The notes: generated from the sequence alone by a model not told the origin. A stretch of DNA of 57,476 nucleotides from Bacillota bacterium (GCA_021793215.1 JAJYTE010000013.1:1-57476); one strand, 5' to 3'. Positions 44,944 through 53,304 are shown, counted from the stretch's first letter. Program-made: numbers and translations.

Positions 44944-46290
44944 CTAGAGGTCGAGCGACGCGACGGCGAGGCTGAAGGACGCGTCGATGATCGGGAAATC
45001 CTGCAGGATGTTGTGATTGGCCACGGCGAGCGGCACCGCGACCCAGTTGATGCTTGACGCAGTCCTGATCTGGCACGTTTCAACGCGGCCGCCGCCCACG
45101 GCGACCCGATAGAAGAGGCGGCCGCGCGGCGACTCGACGAGGCCGTAACCTAGGCCATTGCCGAAGTCCAAGGGCGGTGGCGAGCTCGCCGCCCCGCACC
45201 CACCCGCCCTGCGCAGCATGGCGATCGACTGGGTGATCTCCTCGCAGCGCACGAAGTAGCGCCCGTACGCATCGCCCGTAGTCCAGCCGGCTGGACGGCG
45301 GCCGTAGCAGAGATCGGGGTACCAGGCGTAGGGGAGATCCCATCGCACGTCTTCGTTGCAGCCGGCCGACCGACCGACGACGCCGACGAGTTCGAGTGAT
45401 TTGCTGGGAATGCCGCCCGCCCCGTGCAAGCGGTCGAGGAAGGAGTTCGTGCGGTCGAGGGAACGCCGCACGGCCACGAACTGACGTTCGACTTCCTCAA
45501 CGAAGGACGGCAGCTCTCGGGAGGTGTCTCGAATGCCCCGTCGCCATCCTCCTGGGCTGACGACGCCGCGCAGGTAGCGATGTCCCGTCCACTCCTTGCC
45601 GAAGCGCAGAACGGTCTCGCGCAGGCGATAGAGGTCAGCGGCGGCGACGACTGTACCCGTTGCTGCCGCAAGCGACGCGAGGTCCCCAAGGTGACTGTGC
45701 AGGCGTTCGAGTTCGGCAAGTGCGCTCCGAAGAACGGAAGTGCTTTCACCGACCGCGAGACCCAGCGCATCCTCCACCGCCAGGCTGAAGGCAAGCGCGT
45801 GCGCGACCGTCGAGGTGCCGGTTACCCGCTCTGCGATCTCCAGTGCTGCGCCGACCTCAGCCCCCTGCATCAACCGGGCGACGCCACGGCGCTTGTAACC
45901 CCGCCGCAACGTGAGGGCGTGGATCTCGTCGCCGAGGACGTCCATCTCGTAACGGAGCGCCTCCGCGACATCGGCGCGCACCGGCCCGAGTGGCACGACG
46001 TGCATGCCCTCGCCGATGACTTCCCGCTCGGCAGCCGCAGGCTCTAAGGCTTCGCATCCGAAGTCCTGCTCCTCCACGAAGCGCAGGCTCGGGAAGCCCC
46101 GTTCGCTCGGTCGCGCGTGCGGCCCGGGGCCCACATCGATTTCGGTGATCTCTCCCTCGCCCTTGCGCCAAAGCACTACCCGCACGCTGCGGTGGTCCGG
46201 GAAGACGTGCAGGACCTGGTTCCCATCCTTGACAGCCCGCTGGCAGAGGGACAACAAAGAGACCTCTGTCAGTTCCTGCGTGTGATCCAC
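44944..46290 (-). CDS. HyfG/HycE-like large subunit without NiFe ligands (Ehr-like)
   Basis: A 448-residue fusion of a NuoC-like N-terminal domain and a NuoD/hydrogenase-large-subunit-like domain. In true NiFe hydrogenases the first Cys pair lies in ERxCGxC; here the site reads AERVTGTSTVAHALAF, both Cys replaced by Thr. The C-terminal DPCxxC pair is absent: the chain ends in SLAVASLDL at the place where ASLDPC is expected. The protein therefore cannot hold the NiFe centre and needs no maturation protease. It resembles energy-converting-hydrogenase-related (Ehr) complexes. GTG 46290 follows AAGGAGGG at 6 nt. Confidence 0.88.
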   Translation of the reverse strand: MDHTQELTEVSLLSLCQRAVKDGNQVLHVFPDHRSVRVVLWRKGEGEITEIDVGPGPHARPSERGFPSLRFVEEQDFGCEALEPAAAEREVIGEGMHVVPLGPVRADVAEALRYEMDVLGDEIHALTLRRGYKRRGVARLMQGAEVGAALEIAERVTGTSTVAHALAFSLAVEDALGLAVGESTSVLRSALAELERLHSHLGDLASLAAATGTVVAAADLYRLRETVLRFGKEWTGHRYLRGVVSPGGWRRGIRDTSRELPSFVEEVERQFVAVRRSLDRTNSFLDRLHGAGGIPSKSLELVGVVGRSAGCNEDVRWDLPYAWYPDLCYGRRPAGWTTGDAYGRYFVRCEEITQSIAMLRRAGGCGAASSPPPLDFGNGLGYGLVESPRGRLFYRVAVGGGRVETCQIRTASSINWVAVPLAVANHNILQDFPIIDASFSLAVASLDL

Positions 46291-46306
46291 GGTCGTCCCT
46301 CCTTGC

Positions 46307-47647
46307 CTAATGCGGAAGCGGCCAGTGGAGCAGCCACGGGACCGCAAAACCGGAGATGAGAAGCAGGGTCGACAAGACCACCGTCGGCACAGTTTCGAAC
46401 GCCGCCTCCGGAGTGGGGCGTATCCCGGTCGTGGGCTGGTACCAGAGGCGCGGTGCACGGTAGGCGATCGCGATGAATCCAAACGCCAGCAGGGCAATCA
46501 TCAGAATCGCGGGAACGGCTGTGGCGCGGCTCGCGAGTCCGCCCATCGCGACAAGCCATTCGCTGAAGAATGGCCCAAGCGGGGGGACTCCCGCGAGCGC
46601 AGCGAGCCCGAGCAGGAGGCCGCCGCTCCCCCAAGGCATCCCTTCGTGCAACCTGCCGATCTTGTCCCCGTCGACCGTGCCGTATCTGGTCTGGATCGCC
46701 CCGCTGACGAAGAAGCACTGGCTCTTTGCAAGTCCATGGGTGATCACGTGCAGCAGTGCGCCCAGAAGGCCGATGCCGCCGAATCCCATTCCGAGCGCGA
46801 TGATCCCCATGTGTTCTACCGAGGAGTAGGCCAGCAGCCTCTTGAGGTTGCGCTGGCCCGCCATCGCCCCGACGCCGACGAGCAGAGACAGGAGCCCTAA
46901 AGCGATCAGCAGATCGTTCGGCCAGGCGGCGCCGTGAGTCAGGGTCCTCACCTTGTCCAGCCCGTCGTGCAGCACCCAGAGGATGCCGGCGAGTTCCGCA
47001 CCGGAAAGCAGGGCGGAAACGGGCGCCGGCGCCTGCGCGTGGGCGTCTGGAAGCCATGTGTGAAGGGGCACGAGTCCCGCTTTGGCACCGAATCCAACCA
47101 GCAGCAGGACCGCGCCGGCGGCCACTGTTGCAGGACCGCCTCCGATCAGGACTACGCCGGCAAGGGCGATGAGTCCGCCCATCCCTGCGAGCATGAGATA
47201 CTTCCATGCCGCCTCGAATGGGTGGGCGCCCGGCTTCAGTCCGACGAGCGCCACAGAGCTTAGCGTCGTCGCCTCGACGGCAACCCAGAGGGCAAGCAGC
47301 GACCAGTGCTCACCGAGCGCGAAGAGACTGGCCGTGAATACGCCGAGCAGCAGGAAGTAGGAAGACTGCAGCCTTTTGGGCCACGCATCCTCGATCCCGC
47401 CGGCCAGGTAGCTCGGCGAGGCGAAGAACGCGACTGCTCCAAGAACCGCAACGAGCGCCTGGTAGGCATCGCCCCAGTCGCGGGTCGAGTATGCCGCCCA
47501 GGCGAAGGCGACTGCCAAAAGAGCAAGCAGGATGGACCCGATGTTGCCTCCGGACCTCTGTTGCCAAGCGGCGAACAGTCCCAGGACGAGTGCGAGCACG
47601 ACCCCAATGAGCCCGAGCTGATGAGTGATGGGTAGCATGCCGGCCAT
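46307..47647 (-). CDS. HyfF-like antiporter-type membrane subunit (NuoL/MrpD-like)
   Basis: About 446 residues with roughly 13-14 helices, of the NuoM/N and MrpD type. GAKAGLVPLHTWLPDAHAQA holds the conserved Lys and the WLPDAH signature; GQRNLKRLLAYSSVEHMGII holds the second Lys; LLHVITHGLAKSQCFFVSGA holds a further Lys near helix XII. It is the second ion-translocating subunit of the complex. ATG 47647 overlaps the HyfE-like stop (TAATG); ATG 47638 is a second start. The frame is open further upstream, but a start there would run far into the hyfE-like gene. Confidence 0.88.
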   Translation of the reverse strand: MAGMLPITHQLGLIGVVLALVLGLFAAWQQRSGGNIGSILLALLAVAFAWAAYSTRDWGDAYQALVAVLGAVAFFASPSYLAGGIEDAWPKRLQSSYFLLLGVFTASLFALGEHWSLLALWVAVEATTLSSVALVGLKPGAHPFEAAWKYLMLAGMGGLIALAGVVLIGGGPATVAAGAVLLLVGFGAKAGLVPLHTWLPDAHAQAPAPVSALLSGAELAGILWVLHDGLDKVRTLTHGAAWPNDLLIALGLLSLLVGVGAMAGQRNLKRLLAYSSVEHMGIIALGMGFGGIGLLGALLHVITHGLAKSQCFFVSGAIQTRYGTVDGDKIGRLHEGMPWGSGGLLLGLAALAGVPPLGPFFSEWLVAMGGLASRATAVPAILMIALLAFGFIAIAYRAPRLWYQPTTGIRPTPEAAFETVPTVVLSTLLLISGFAVPWLLHWPLPH

Positions 47648-48240
47648 TACCCCCTGAGGTGCGTTAGGTGGTCCGCCGTCGGAGGCCCAGAGAACTCCGA
47701 CGTTCCTCGGCGCTGGAGCCATGCGAGCAGGGCTCCAAGAATCAGAACTTCCACAACAGCAAGTGCCTCGGGCAATCCGGGGACGGACGGATACTGCAGC
47801 ATGAGCAGACTCACCCCGAGTTCGGCTCCGACCAGAAGGAGCGCATGTACCCAGATGTCCCGTCGCATCATCGCGAGCCAGAGTGCGGTGCTCAGCACGC
47901 CAACGGCCAGGCCTGAACTACCGAGGGTCCACCAGGAAAGAGTGAGCGCCAGCACCGATCCGAGCACCAGAGACGGTGTCCCGCGCGTCGCCATGCCGTA
48001 CTCGGCGTGCATCCGGCGCGCAAGCAGCGCTGGTACAGCGAACACCTTCACGACCAGCCACAGGGCCGCGAGGACGAGCCAAGCGGAATCCAACCGTCCG
48101 ACGTAGACTGCGGCCGCGACCGTTGCGAGGGCGGCGATGCGATACCACCCCACCGCGCTCTGACTTCTGCGAGCGATCGCCAGAAGGACTAGGGAGAGCC
48201 ATACGGTTAGGGCAACGACTGCAAGACTGCCGTCTGTCAC
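47647..48240 (-). CDS. HyfE-like membrane subunit (NuoK-related)
   Basis: A 197-residue hydrophobic protein with five or six helices, in the position and with the size of HyfE. LVVKVFAVPALLARRMHAEY and LPEALAVVEVLILGALLAWL agree with the family. HyfE is NuoK-like and contributes to the membrane arm of group-4 complexes. GTG 48240 follows GAGGAGG at 7 nt. Stop TAA overlaps the following HyfF-like ATG. Placement between the NuoH-like and NuoL-like genes supports the call. Confidence 0.78.
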   Translation of the reverse strand: MTDGSLAVVALTVWLSLVLLAIARRSQSAVGWYRIAALATVAAAVYVGRLDSAWLVLAALWLVVKVFAVPALLARRMHAEYGMATRGTPSLVLGSVLALTLSWWTLGSSGLAVGVLSTALWLAMMRRDIWVHALLLVGAELGVSLLMLQYPSVPGLPEALAVVEVLILGALLAWLQRRGTSEFSGPPTADHLTHLRG

Positions 48241-48252
48241 AAGCGTTCCTCC

Positions 48253-49185
48253 TCAAGAGATGGCGACGGCCAGTGCAGCCAGCGCCGCAATAGCGACGGA
48301 GACAGTGAGGTACTCGGAAATGCGAAGCAAGCGGAGCTTGGCGAAGGAAAACTCCACGAGCACCACCAACAGTCCGACAATGATCAGCTTCGCTGCCGTC
48401 GCAAGAGTCGCCAATGCGATCAGGGCGGGCGCGAGCGAAGCCGCGAGGCCCCAGGGTGTAGCGAGGACGTTGACCAGGATGACCCCAAGCACTGCGAACT
48501 TCATCCAGCCGCCCCACTCGTAGAGGGCGAGATCAGTACCGCTTGCCTCAAACGTTCTGTTGGGATCGATCAACGAAAGTTCCTGGCTGGAATCTGGGTT
48601 GTCGACGGGCAGTCGGCCAGCTTCCGCCAACACCAGCAGGAACCATGCAACGATGATCAAGCCGTGGCTGGGCGTAAGCAGGGCGGGTCCGCCGAACACC
48701 TGGTTCACGACAAACGGGATCGTCGCCCTGCCAACCGCAGCGGCGGTGAAGAGTGCTGCCAAGGTAAGGGGCTCGGCCAGGGTGCCGATGAAGCGGACGC
48801 GGCTGACCGCGATCGACGAGTAAGGACTACCCGCATCCGCGGATGCCAACAGCAGCACGAGTCCTGCACCGCCAAGGATCATCCCGCCTCCCAGCATGTC
48901 TGCCATGAACGCCAACGGCAGTGGGAATGTCGTCAGCACCGGGATCAGGAGCGCGACGATCAACGGTGCGGAGAAGTAGACGACGGGAGCGATCGAGCGG
49001 ATCGCGGTCGTCTCGGTGTTCCAGACCGTTTCTTTATGGAACCACTTGTAAAGATTTCTGTATGGCTGCCATATCGGGGGCCCGATTCGTCGCATACCGC
49101 GCGCCTTTAAGCGGTCCATGATGCCTTTGAGAAGAGGAGCGAAGAGAAGCACGAATAGGACCTGGAGGATCTGTGCAATTAACAC
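48253..49185 (-). CDS. HyfC/HycD-like membrane subunit (NuoH-like)
   Basis: First gene of the operon; 310 residues, about eight helices. GPPIWQPYRNLYKWFHKETV (the cytoplasmic loop near the quinone/cluster site) and VLAEAGRLPVDNPDSSQELS (with the conserved Glu and PVDNP) are typical of the NuoH/HyfC/EchB group. GTG 49185 follows AAGGGGG at 6 nt. A fluoride riboswitch and a strong promoter lie directly upstream, so expression is expected to rise with intracellular fluoride. This subunit couples the peripheral arm to the antiporter-like subunits. Confidence 0.9.
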   Translation of the reverse strand: MLIAQILQVLFVLLFAPLLKGIMDRLKARGMRRIGPPIWQPYRNLYKWFHKETVWNTETTAIRSIAPVVYFSAPLIVALLIPVLTTFPLPLAFMADMLGGGMILGGAGLVLLLASADAGSPYSSIAVSRVRFIGTLAEPLTLAALFTAAAVGRATIPFVVNQVFGGPALLTPSHGLIIVAWFLLVLAEAGRLPVDNPDSSQELSLIDPNRTFEASGTDLALYEWGGWMKFAVLGVILVNVLATPWGLAASLAPALIALATLATAAKLIIVGLLVVLVEFSFAKLRLLRISEYLTVSVAIAALAALAVAIS

Positions 49186-49190
49186 AAAAG

Positions 49191-49236
49191 GCCCCCTTCA
49201 CAGGGGCATAGAAATACCCCTGCCGAATTCGACAGG
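49191..49236 (-). promoter_or_regulatory. Expression platform of riboswitch B
   Basis: Three hairpins compete. (1) GCCCCT-GTGA-AGGGGGC (plus 49191-49207) masks the RBS AAGGGGG and is followed by CCTTTTG, so it could also terminate. (2) A 9-bp stem at 49201-49222 (minus CAGGGGTAT / ATGCCCCTG) frees that RBS. (3) CCTGTC-GAATTC-GGCAGG (49219-49236) joins the aptamer's 3' strand to the base of hairpin 2. Ligand-bound aptamer should favour hairpin 2 and thus ON. Confidence 0.65.
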
Positions 49237-49290
49237 AGTCATTAGCCGTGGTTGGCGGTTTGGGGTTTCCCAGGCGGATCTCCATCGCCT
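49231..49290 (-). ncRNA. Fluoride riboswitch (crcB motif), copy B
   Basis: On the minus strand the RNA begins GGCGATGGAGATCCGCCT, has a variable hairpin GGGAAACCC, then AACCGCC and CGGCTAATGACTCCT, an excellent fit to the fluoride-aptamer consensus. It starts within a few nucleotides of the transcription start predicted from the upstream promoter and ends about 46 nt before the HyfC-like start codon. From the literature I recall crcB motifs being reported in front of formate-hydrogenlyase-type genes; this is a family-level memory, not a check made here. Confidence 0.92.
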
Positions 49291-49298
49291 TGGGTTGA

Positions 49299-49327
49299 AT
49301 AATAGGGAAGCCCCGACAAGATGTCAA
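49299..49327 (-). promoter_or_regulatory. Near-consensus sigma-A promoter of the hydrogenase-like operon
   Basis: On the minus strand TTGACA (49327-49322), a 17-bp spacer, and TATTAT (49304-49299). The start site is expected near 49292, just in front of the fluoride aptamer. Confidence 0.85.
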
Positions 49328-49717
49328 TGGCCCGGCCGTTCGCTAGGCCGAAGTGTGCGGGGAGGAGGTTCGACAAGGGAAACGAGGAGAGCACTGCTGC
49401 TTCCGGTGGCTTCGCAGCGTATGCATCGGACGTGCTCTCGTCGTCTCCATCGTCAAAGTTCCTCCCGCCAGTTTCAGTCTGGAACTGGACAATTCGAGTT
49501 CGGATGGGTCGGCCAAAACGCACCGACTTGACGAAGAGACGCCAAGGATCGGAGAGAGACGATCGGGGGCAAAGTTGGCCCCATGTTGGAAGGCTCCGAC
49601 CGCTACCTCTGCGCAAGTTTTGAACATGCCGAGGGCCTCGGCGTGCGGGTTGACACGAACTATCCGACAGCTTGACCGCAACAACCTAAGCAGATCGAAA
49701 AAATGTGCTCCACACTC
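49328..49717. other. Region without a confident gene
   Basis: About 390 bp upstream of the hydrogenase-like promoter. Short open frames occur on both strands, but none has a recognisable family or a good ribosome-binding site. A fragment at about 49583-49675 (plus, RYLCASFEHAEGLGVRVDTN) looks protein-like but is only 31 codons and has no context. Base composition is lower in GC than the surrounding operons, consistent with decayed DNA. Confidence 0.4.
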
Positions 49718-50242
49718 CTACCAGAACGCAGCGAACCCGCGCAAGACCATCCTCTTCTCAAGATCTAGGACCGTAAGGTCAGGGAACCCGATCTCGCCCC
49801 ATTCTCTTCTACCTAATCGACGGGTTAGGAGATGGCTTAGCAGAACCGTGATGATTCGTCCGTGGGCGACAACGGCAAGATGGCCTTCTGCCCGAAGGCA
49901 CAGATCCGAGATACACGACACAATGCGGTAACGTGCCGCATCGTAGGGCTCAAAGGCTTCGTCATCGGCGCCTTCGAGGTAGTTACCGACACGGAGTCTG
50001 AATGCAGCGTTGGATAGATGCCCTGCGTCGAACCGGAGTTCACCCAGTTTTTCTTCGACCCCTGTGCGTGCGCCGATCTCCGCGGACATGACTTGGGCAG
50101 TTTCTTGGGCTTTGGGTTCGGTACTACTCCATATTGTGTTCACCCCAATCCAGGACTCACTGCGCGCCTCAAGGACCACTGGCATTCGGATCGGGCTGCG
50201 AGCGTCACCCCGGGGCACTGATATGTGCCCCGGGACAAACAC
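49718..50242 (-). pseudogene. Truncated histidine-phosphatase-family gene
   Basis: The C-terminal part is typical: IWSSTEPKAQETAQVM, then LRFDAG and HLAVVAHGRIITVLLSHLL with the second catalytic His. The N-terminal RHG motif, which carries the phospho-accepting His, is missing, and the sequence just before residue 30 fits the family better in another frame (QWSL instead of PVVL), suggesting a frameshift near 50185. The gene's 5' end runs into a 10-bp palindrome and IS-end-like sequence at 50209 onward, so it was probably broken by an insertion. No function expected. Confidence 0.65.
50209..50234. repeat. Perfect palindrome at the broken phosphatase end
   Basis: CCCGGGGCAC-TGATAT-GTGCCCCGGG, a 10-bp perfect inverted repeat, is followed directly by GGACAAACACTATTGTAGGGAC. 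It marks the border between the truncated phosphatase and the IS-like sequence. Confidence 0.7.
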
Positions 50243-50288
50243 TATTGTAGGGACTTTGGCGATCCTGCTCGGGACGGCTTACGAGCCC

Positions 50289-50339
50289 GGGACACACTTT
50301 ACAAAGTGCGGACAAACATTGTTGTCAGGCTCCAACTTC
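50289..50339 (+). mobile_element. IS-end-like repeat, copy 1
   Basis: The block GGGAC-ACTTTACAAAG-CGGACAAACAT-TTGTCAG-TCC-ACTTCG (spaces mark variable dinucleotides) recurs at 51351 in the same orientation. Multiple GGACAAAC/TTTACAA motifs in a row are characteristic of ends of IS21/IS481-type elements. No transposase gene is present, so these are remnants or a MITE. Confidence 0.6.
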
Positions 50340-50341
50340 GT

Positions 50342-50365
50342 GGACCCTGACAATTATGTTGGTCC
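50342..50365 (-). mobile_element. IS-end-like repeat, inverted copy facing copy 1
   Basis: GGACCCTGACAATTATGTTGGTCC is an inverted version of the copy-1 core (50310-50333), 20 of 24 positions matching, with an 8-bp gap. The two ends therefore sit head to head. Confidence 0.55.
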
Positions 50366-50575
50366 CTCGACGGACCGTCAAACCCGCTACCTCGCACCCC
50401 TACGTTGTCGTAATTGATCGGTCAAAGTCTGTCCTTCGGGCGTGTCGGACGACTTCCTCTACAATAACGTTTGTCCTTGGGAGCCGTTGCAGTGATTCGC
50501 GCGGAGCGGATCGACTGGGACCGGTCGACCACGGTGCTGCGGCAACGGGTCGCGGACCGCGCGCCAGCCGCAGTA
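50366..50575. other. Gene-free stretch between IS-like repeats and the reductase gene
   Basis: About 210 bp. It contains one more GTTTGTCC-like motif (about 50467-50475) related to the repeats. No gene, promoter or RNA was recognised. Confidence 0.35.
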
Positions 50576-51118
50576 CTACACCGATGACTGCTTGCAGACG
50601 CGGAAGCGAAGGATGGTGACGGCTCCCGACCGCGTGCTGTCGAGCGGCTCTAGGTCTACCCTCGCGAGACCTGGGGAGGAGTAGAACCGGGTGCCGTCCC
50701 CGAGCAGCACCGGTATGACATACACCAGGATCTCGTCCACAAGCCCCCGCTGCAGGCACTGACGGGCCACGTCAGCACCGAGGATTTCGAGGTTCCTCCC
50801 GCCCGCGGCGTCCAGTGCCGCGGCGACCGCTTCCCCGATGTCACCGGTGAGGAACGTAACCGCCGGGTCCGGCGGGACCGGCGGCTCATGGGTCAGGACG
50901 AACTCGGGTCCGGAGAAGGGGTATTCGGTCTCGCCAGCGTCCATCGCTTTGCCCACCTCGTAGGTCCGCCGGCCCATGAGCATGGCGCCGGTGGCCGCCG
51001 CGATCTCGGGGAACTCGTCTGGCGTCACGGAGTCGAAGATCCAGTCCATCGCGTGACCTGGACCGGCGATAAAGCCGTCGAGTGACATCGACCGGTTCAC
51101 TACCACCTTGCCACTCAC
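50576..51118 (-). CDS. Dihydrofolate-reductase/RibD-C-like reductase
   Basis: A 180-residue protein of the RibD C-terminal/YyaP family. VVNRSMSLDGFIAGP is the family's first strand and loop, and GAMLMGRRTYEVG is the NADPH-binding turn. FSGPEFVLTHEPP and NLEILGADVARQCLQRGLVD follow in the usual order, and VIPVLLGDGTRFYS closes the domain. GTG 51118 follows AAGGAGG at 10 nt. It lies between two copies of IS-end-like sequence and may have arrived with them. Exact substrate unknown; it is not a full bifunctional RibD (no deaminase domain). Confidence 0.82.
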   Translation of the reverse strand: MSGKVVVNRSMSLDGFIAGPGHAMDWIFDSVTPDEFPEIAAATGAMLMGRRTYEVGKAMDAGETEYPFSGPEFVLTHEPPVPPDPAVTFLTGDIGEAVAAALDAAGGRNLEILGADVARQCLQRGLVDEILVYVIPVLLGDGTRFYSSPGLARVDLEPLDSTRSGAVTILRFRVCKQSSV

Positions 51119-51330
51119 TTCACGACAACCTCCTTGCATCGGCGCCACTGGAAACACCCTGCCGCCCAACAACCGAGCAGCTACAACCGCAAGGCATACA
51201 ACGGACACCCAGAAGGATGGGTCAGTCGACCACACTCATGCCATGTGCACTCAATGCCCGAGTCGACGCGCTCCAGCCATATCCTACCACGCGACAGAGC
51301 GCAAGGGAGGTAGGCCCTGCCGTGGCGCCA

Positions 51331-51401
51331 GGGACAAACTTTACAAGCTAGGGACGTACTTTACAAAGCACGGACAAACATACTTGTCAGAGTCCACTTC
51401 G
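51331..51401 (+). mobile_element. IS-end-like repeat, copy 2 with tandem motifs
   Basis: GGGACAAACTTTACAAGCTA, then GGGACGTACTTTACAAAGCA, then GGACAAACATACTTGTCAG: three motifs at about 20-bp steps. The last ~50 bp match copy 1 (50289-50339) in the same direction. No other gene or element was recognised between 51119 and 51421. Confidence 0.6.
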
Positions 51402-51421
51402 AGGGTGCCGTCAGCTTCGGT

Positions 51422-53224
51422 CTACTCCACCGTCACGCTCTTCGCGAGGTTCCTAGGTTGGTCGACGGAGCAGCCTCGCGCCTCGGCGACCGTTACCGCC
51501 AGAAGCTGCAGCGGAAGTGCCCCGATCAGGTACGCCGCAGTGGCATCCTGGATCGGCAGCCCGATGTGCAGCGTGCCCCTGAGGTCCGCGCCGACGGACA
51601 CTCCATAGGCGCCGCGGGCGACGGCCTCTGAGAGCGAACTGCTCAGCTTCGTTGTGTGGCGGGGGTCGGTCGAACAGACGATCACAGGCACCCGATCATC
51701 GACGAGCGCCAGCGGGCCGTGCTTCAGTTCTCCGGCCGCGAAGGCCTCGCTCCAGATGTACGAGAGCTCCTTCAACTTGAGAGATCCTTCGCGGGCGAGG
51801 CTTACGTCCTGGCCGCGGCCGAGGAAGATCACTCCCGGAGCCTTGGCGCAGCGCTCCACGAGATCGTCCGGTAGGAGGAACTCCGCGAGGAAATCCTCGG
51901 CGATGATCGGTGCGGCGCGCAGGGCGGCGAGGTGGTCCGGGTCGTACCCGCGGCCGTGCGCGGCGGCGAGCGCTGAGACCAGTAGGTCGAGCGCAACCGC
52001 CTGGGTCGTGAACGCTTTGGTCGACGCGACGGAGATCTCGGTTCCAGCCCGCAGGTCGAAGACGAAGTCGCTCTCGCGCGCAATCGTGGAGCCGGGGGCA
52101 TTCACGAGGCCGAGCACGCGCGCCCCGAGGCTTTGCGCGTGACGGAGCGCCGTCAGGGTGTCGATCGTCTCGCCCGACTGGCTCACCGCCACTGCGAGGG
52201 TTCCAGGCTCGAGGAAGCTCCGGGTATCGCGAAACTCGCTGGCGAGATCGGCTGCCGCGGGGATCTGCGCGAACTCCAGCAGGCGCTCTGTGGCCATCTG
52301 GCTCGCGTGCAGCGACGACCCCATCGCGAGGAACTGCACGCGCTTGACGCTGCGCAGCGCGCCTTCGGTCAGGCCCGCGTCCGTGAGGTCGACGGCGTCC
52401 GCGTCCCCAAGGCGCCCGCGCATCACGGAGCGCCAGGCGGCCGGCTGCTCGAAGAGCTCCTTGACGTAGAAGTTGCGGTGGTGTCCGGAGTCGGGAAGAT
52501 CCCCGGAGTCGGAGATCTCGTGCCCGACCTTGCGAACGGGGGCGAGGTCCTCAAGTCGAAAGACGTCGACCCGACCCGGCCAGAGGTCCGCGATCTCGCC
52601 GTCGTCGAGGTAGATGCAGCGCGAGAGCCACGGCGCGAGCGCGATGGCCCCCGACGCTACGAACACCTCGCTGTCGGTGTAGCCGATCGCGATCGGGCTC
52701 GTCCGCCGCACCGCGCACATGTGGTTTCCGTCCCGAAGGTCGAAGGCGAGTAGCGCGTAGGCGCCCTCGCAGCGCCCCGCGACTGCCTGAAGGCGGTGCA
52801 GGAGGTCGCCCTCCGCCTCCTCCAGGAGGTGCGCGATCAGCTCGGAGTCGGTCTCGGATCGCAGGACGTGCCCGCGGGCCGAAAGTTCCTCCCGCAGCGC
52901 GGCGGCGTTCTCGATGATGCCGTTGTGGACGACGGCGATGCGCCCCTCGCAGTCGAGATGTGGATGGGCGTTCTGGTCCGTGACACCGCCGTGCGTCGCC
53001 CAGCGCGTGTGGCCGATCCCGATCGACGCCGGAGGCGGAGGGTTCCTGGCCACCTCGTCCTCGAGTACCCGCAGTGGCCCCGCACGCTTCGCGAGGTGGA
53101 TGCCCCTCGCCGTACCGAGCGCGATGCCGGCGGAGTCGTACCCGCGGTACTCGAGACGTTTCAGCCCACCGAGGAGTACCTCCGCAATGGACTGCGGACC
53201 TACGTATCCCATGATCCCGCACAT
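51422..53224 (-). CDS. glmS: Glutamine--fructose-6-phosphate aminotransferase (isomerising)
   Basis: A 600-residue enzyme that makes glucosamine-6-phosphate for peptidoglycan. The N-terminal glutaminase starts MCGIMGYVG with Cys1 as nucleophile and shows RGYDSAGIA and HTRWATHGG. Two SIS domains follow: LAMGSSLHASQMATERL, VAVSQSGETIDTLTAL and the C-terminal SIS pocket. It ends PRNLAKSVTVE as usual. The frame is open further upstream, but ATG 53224 encodes the required N-terminal Cys. A glmS ribozyme lies in the 5' leader, giving control by glucosamine-6-phosphate. Confidence 0.97.
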   Translation of the reverse strand: MCGIMGYVGPQSIAEVLLGGLKRLEYRGYDSAGIALGTARGIHLAKRAGPLRVLEDEVARNPPPPASIGIGHTRWATHGGVTDQNAHPHLDCEGRIAVVHNGIIENAAALREELSARGHVLRSETDSELIAHLLEEAEGDLLHRLQAVAGRCEGAYALLAFDLRDGNHMCAVRRTSPIAIGYTDSEVFVASGAIALAPWLSRCIYLDDGEIADLWPGRVDVFRLEDLAPVRKVGHEISDSGDLPDSGHHRNFYVKELFEQPAAWRSVMRGRLGDADAVDLTDAGLTEGALRSVKRVQFLAMGSSLHASQMATERLLEFAQIPAAADLASEFRDTRSFLEPGTLAVAVSQSGETIDTLTALRHAQSLGARVLGLVNAPGSTIARESDFVFDLRAGTEISVASTKAFTTQAVALDLLVSALAAAHGRGYDPDHLAALRAAPIIAEDFLAEFLLPDDLVERCAKAPGVIFLGRGQDVSLAREGSLKLKELSYIWSEAFAAGELKHGPLALVDDRVPVIVCSTDPRHTTKLSSSLSEAVARGAYGVSVGADLRGTLHIGLPIQDATAAYLIGALPLQLLAVTVAEARGCSVDQPRNLAKSVTVE

Positions 53225-53304
53225 AAGCAAAACACCCCTTCTGCGGGCATGGTCCGCTCCCCATAGGGGAGACGGCCATGAACGTAGAGGGATGCATGTA
53301 GGCA

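Noticed and set aside
42385-49290. Two similar ~50-60-bp sequences flanking the hydrogenase-like operon looked at first like CRISPR repeats or guide-RNA scaffolds for the Cas12-like protein
   Set aside because: Both match the fluoride (crcB) riboswitch consensus segment by segment, each sits at the 5' end of a transcription unit, and similarity stops at the aptamer borders. No array of equally spaced repeats exists.
49328-49931. Plus-strand ORF 49353-49931 as a gene
   Set aside because: It runs antisense through the histidine-phosphatase remnant, has no family features and no ribosome-binding site.
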